Assembly: GCA_947488845.1 (NCBI GenBank)
Contig: CANLBM010000002.1
Coordinates: forward strand, 212,799 to 276,798
DNA length: 64,000 nucleotides
DNA from: an uncultured Sphingomonadaceae bacterium
Lineage (GTDB): Bacteria > Pseudomonadota > Alphaproteobacteria > Sphingomonadales > Sphingomonadaceae
Direction: 5' to 3'
Each line of letters opens with the position of its first letter. Within the stretch, counting starts at the first letter, position 1. Below are positions 62,862-64,000 of this stretch, piece by piece. Under the pieces are notes generated by a model. The model searched no databases and had not been told where the DNA came from. It was given only the letters and a program-made list of their open reading frames with translations. The translations under genes and the position numbers were made by a program.

Positions 62862-64000
62862 ATGACCCGACCGCTCCGCATTCTCACGTTGTCGACATTG
62901 TTCCCGAATGCGGCAGCCCCCAATTTCGGTATATTTGTCGAGCGACAAACCTCCGAATTGGCGAGACTTCCGTCAACCGACGTAACCGTCATCAATCCGG
63001 TCGGGATACCGCCTTGGCCGCTAAGCAAGCTGGGGCAATATCAAGCGCTGGCCGATTTGTCCGAGCATGAACAATGGCGCGGGCTCAATGTTTACCGCCC
63101 CCTTGTCAGACTGATCCCGAAGATAGGAGGCAGCAGTAATCCGCGGCGGATCGCCGAAGCATTGCTGCCATTGGTAAGCGACCTGCATGAGCAGTCCCCG
63201 TTCGATGTGATTGATGCCGAGTTTTTCTATCCCGATGGCCCGGCCGCAATGCGGCTGGCCGACACGCTTGGCATTCCGTTCACGATAAAGGCGCGCGGGG
63301 CCGACATCCATCATTGGACCGTTGATCCGAAATGCCGGTTTCAGATATTGCAGGCGGCGCAGAAGGCCAGCGCCTTGCTAGCAGTCTCCGAAGCGCTCAA
63401 GCAGGATATGGTCGCTCTCGGCATCGATAGCGACAAAATATCGGTACATTATACCGGACTCGACCAGGACAAGTTCCGGCCCGTCGATCGAGTCGCTGCA
63501 AAACTAGCACTGGGCGTCAGCGGGACGTTGTTCATCACCGCCGGGGCGCTGATCGCGCGCAAGAATCAGAATCTGGTAATCCGGGCTCTGACGCAGCTTC
63601 CCGACGCCACGCTGATGCTCGCCGGTCAGGGAGAGCAAGAGCAAGCTTACCGTGTTCTTGCCAAGCAATTAGGCGTAACCGATCGGGTCCGCTTCCTCGG
63701 CAACGTGCCGCATGATCAACTGCCGCATCTGACTGCGGCTGCTGATATCGCGATTCTCGTCTCCAAGTCCGAAGGCCTTGCCAATGCTTGGGTCGAGGCG
63801 CTTGCCTGTGGTACGCCGGTGATCATCAGCGAAGCGGGCGGTGCGCGGGAACTCGTCACCAGTGCGTCTGCCGGACGGGTTGTCGATCAGACTGCAGAAG
63901 CAATTGTCGATGCAGCCAGGTCGATCCTGGCCGAACCGCCAGCGCAGGAGCTGGTGCGATCATCGGTCAGCAAGTTCAGCTGGAAAAACAACGGTGACCA
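62862..64000 (+). CDS. Group 4 glycosyltransferase (3' truncated)
   Basis: The frame runs off the right edge after 379 codons. ATG 62862 starts MTRPLRILTLSTLFPNAAAP, typical of GT-B glycosyltransferases (GT4), with FGIFVERQTSEL soon after. The second Rossmann-like domain has TAGALIARKNQNLVIRAL, LAGQGEQEQAYRVLAK, RVRFLGNVPHDQLP and the EX7E motif KSEGLANAWVEALACGTPVI with donor-binding glutamates. It likely transfers a sugar from a nucleotide donor for exopolysaccharide or LPS synthesis; donor and acceptor are unknown. It follows the XRE gene by 24 bases on the same strand. Confidence 0.9.
   Translation, partial: MTRPLRILTLSTLFPNAAAPNFGIFVERQTSELARLPSTDVTVINPVGIPPWPLSKLGQYQALADLSEHEQWRGLNVYRPLVRLIPKIGGSSNPRRIAEALLPLVSDLHEQSPFDVIDAEFFYPDGPAAMRLADTLGIPFTIKARGADIHHWTVDPKCRFQILQAAQKASALLAVSEALKQDMVALGIDSDKISVHYTGLDQDKFRPVDRVAAKLALGVSGTLFITAGALIARKNQNLVIRALTQLPDATLMLAGQGEQEQAYRVLAKQLGVTDRVRFLGNVPHDQLPHLTAAADIAILVSKSEGLANAWVEALACGTPVIISEAGGARELVTSASAGRVVDQTAEAIVDAARSILAEPPAQELVRSSVSKFSWKNNGD

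Overview
The window is a gene-dense stretch of core chromosome from an alphaproteobacterium, most likely a member of the Sphingomonadales (Sphingorhabdus/Parasphingorhabdus-like). Several things point there: a circularly permuted, two-piece tmRNA gene; a GTTC-N7-GTTC SOS box in front of recA; a CckA-type hybrid kinase; an HdaA-like DnaA-family protein; a LOV-HTH photoreceptor very close to Erythrobacter EL222; and an inverted repeat of a type frequent between sphingomonad genes. I see no prophage, insertion sequence, CRISPR array, rRNA or tRNA. Both edges cut genes: a KefB/C-like antiporter on the left and a group 4 glycosyltransferase on the right.

Layout. 1-5.3 kb: end of the antiporter, then alaS, a glutathione S-transferase and recA on the minus strand. 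5.4-9.9 kb: a tight minus-strand operon dapA-smpB-DUF2062-cckA. 10-17 kb: a lytic transglycosylase, an HD-GYP protein, a membrane protein, PPK2, an exported TPR-like protein and an alpha/beta hydrolase. 17-22 kb: aspS, a small orphan gene in degenerate surroundings, an aldonolactone-oxidase-like flavoprotein and RNase D. 23-31 kb: a minus-strand operon (exported DUF2066-like protein, hdaA, ppk1, ppx) divergent from purM-purN, where PurN carries an extra C-terminal domain. 31-34 kb: the LOV-HTH regulator, a GGDEF gene remnant, two SDR dehydrogenases and a SnoaL-like protein. 34-44.7 kb: ndk, holC and pepA, divergent from lptD-surA-pdxA-rsmA, then malate synthase G. 44.8-49 kb: a globin-like protein and an arginine succinyltransferase pathway segment (M20 hydrolase, astA, astB). 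49-51 kb: the tmRNA gene, two small acidic lipoproteins that share a duplicated 3' element, and mscL. 51-54 kb: lemA, two TPM-domain proteins and a Nudix hydrolase. 54-64 kb: a complex I accessory protein, polyprenyl diphosphate synthase, chorismate mutase, a PhoP/PhoQ-like two-component pair with a PepSY protein, a SIMPL protein, a D-amino-acid-aminotransferase-like enzyme, an ABC-F ATPase, a DUF6456/XRE divergent pair and the glycosyltransferase.

Themes. Trans-translation is represented by both smpB and ssrA, 40 kb apart. Cell-cycle control is represented by cckA and hdaA. Polyphosphate metabolism appears three times (ppk1, ppx, ppk2). Envelope assembly appears in lptD, surA, the lytic transglycosylase and mscL. 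Most genes are ordinary housekeeping genes. The unusual items are the PurN fusion, the LOV-HTH regulator beside a decayed GGDEF gene, the twin lipoproteins with a duplicated 3' element, the M20 hydrolase in the ast operon and the globin-like protein. All functional statements are reading by eye from protein motifs and gene order; no database search was run.
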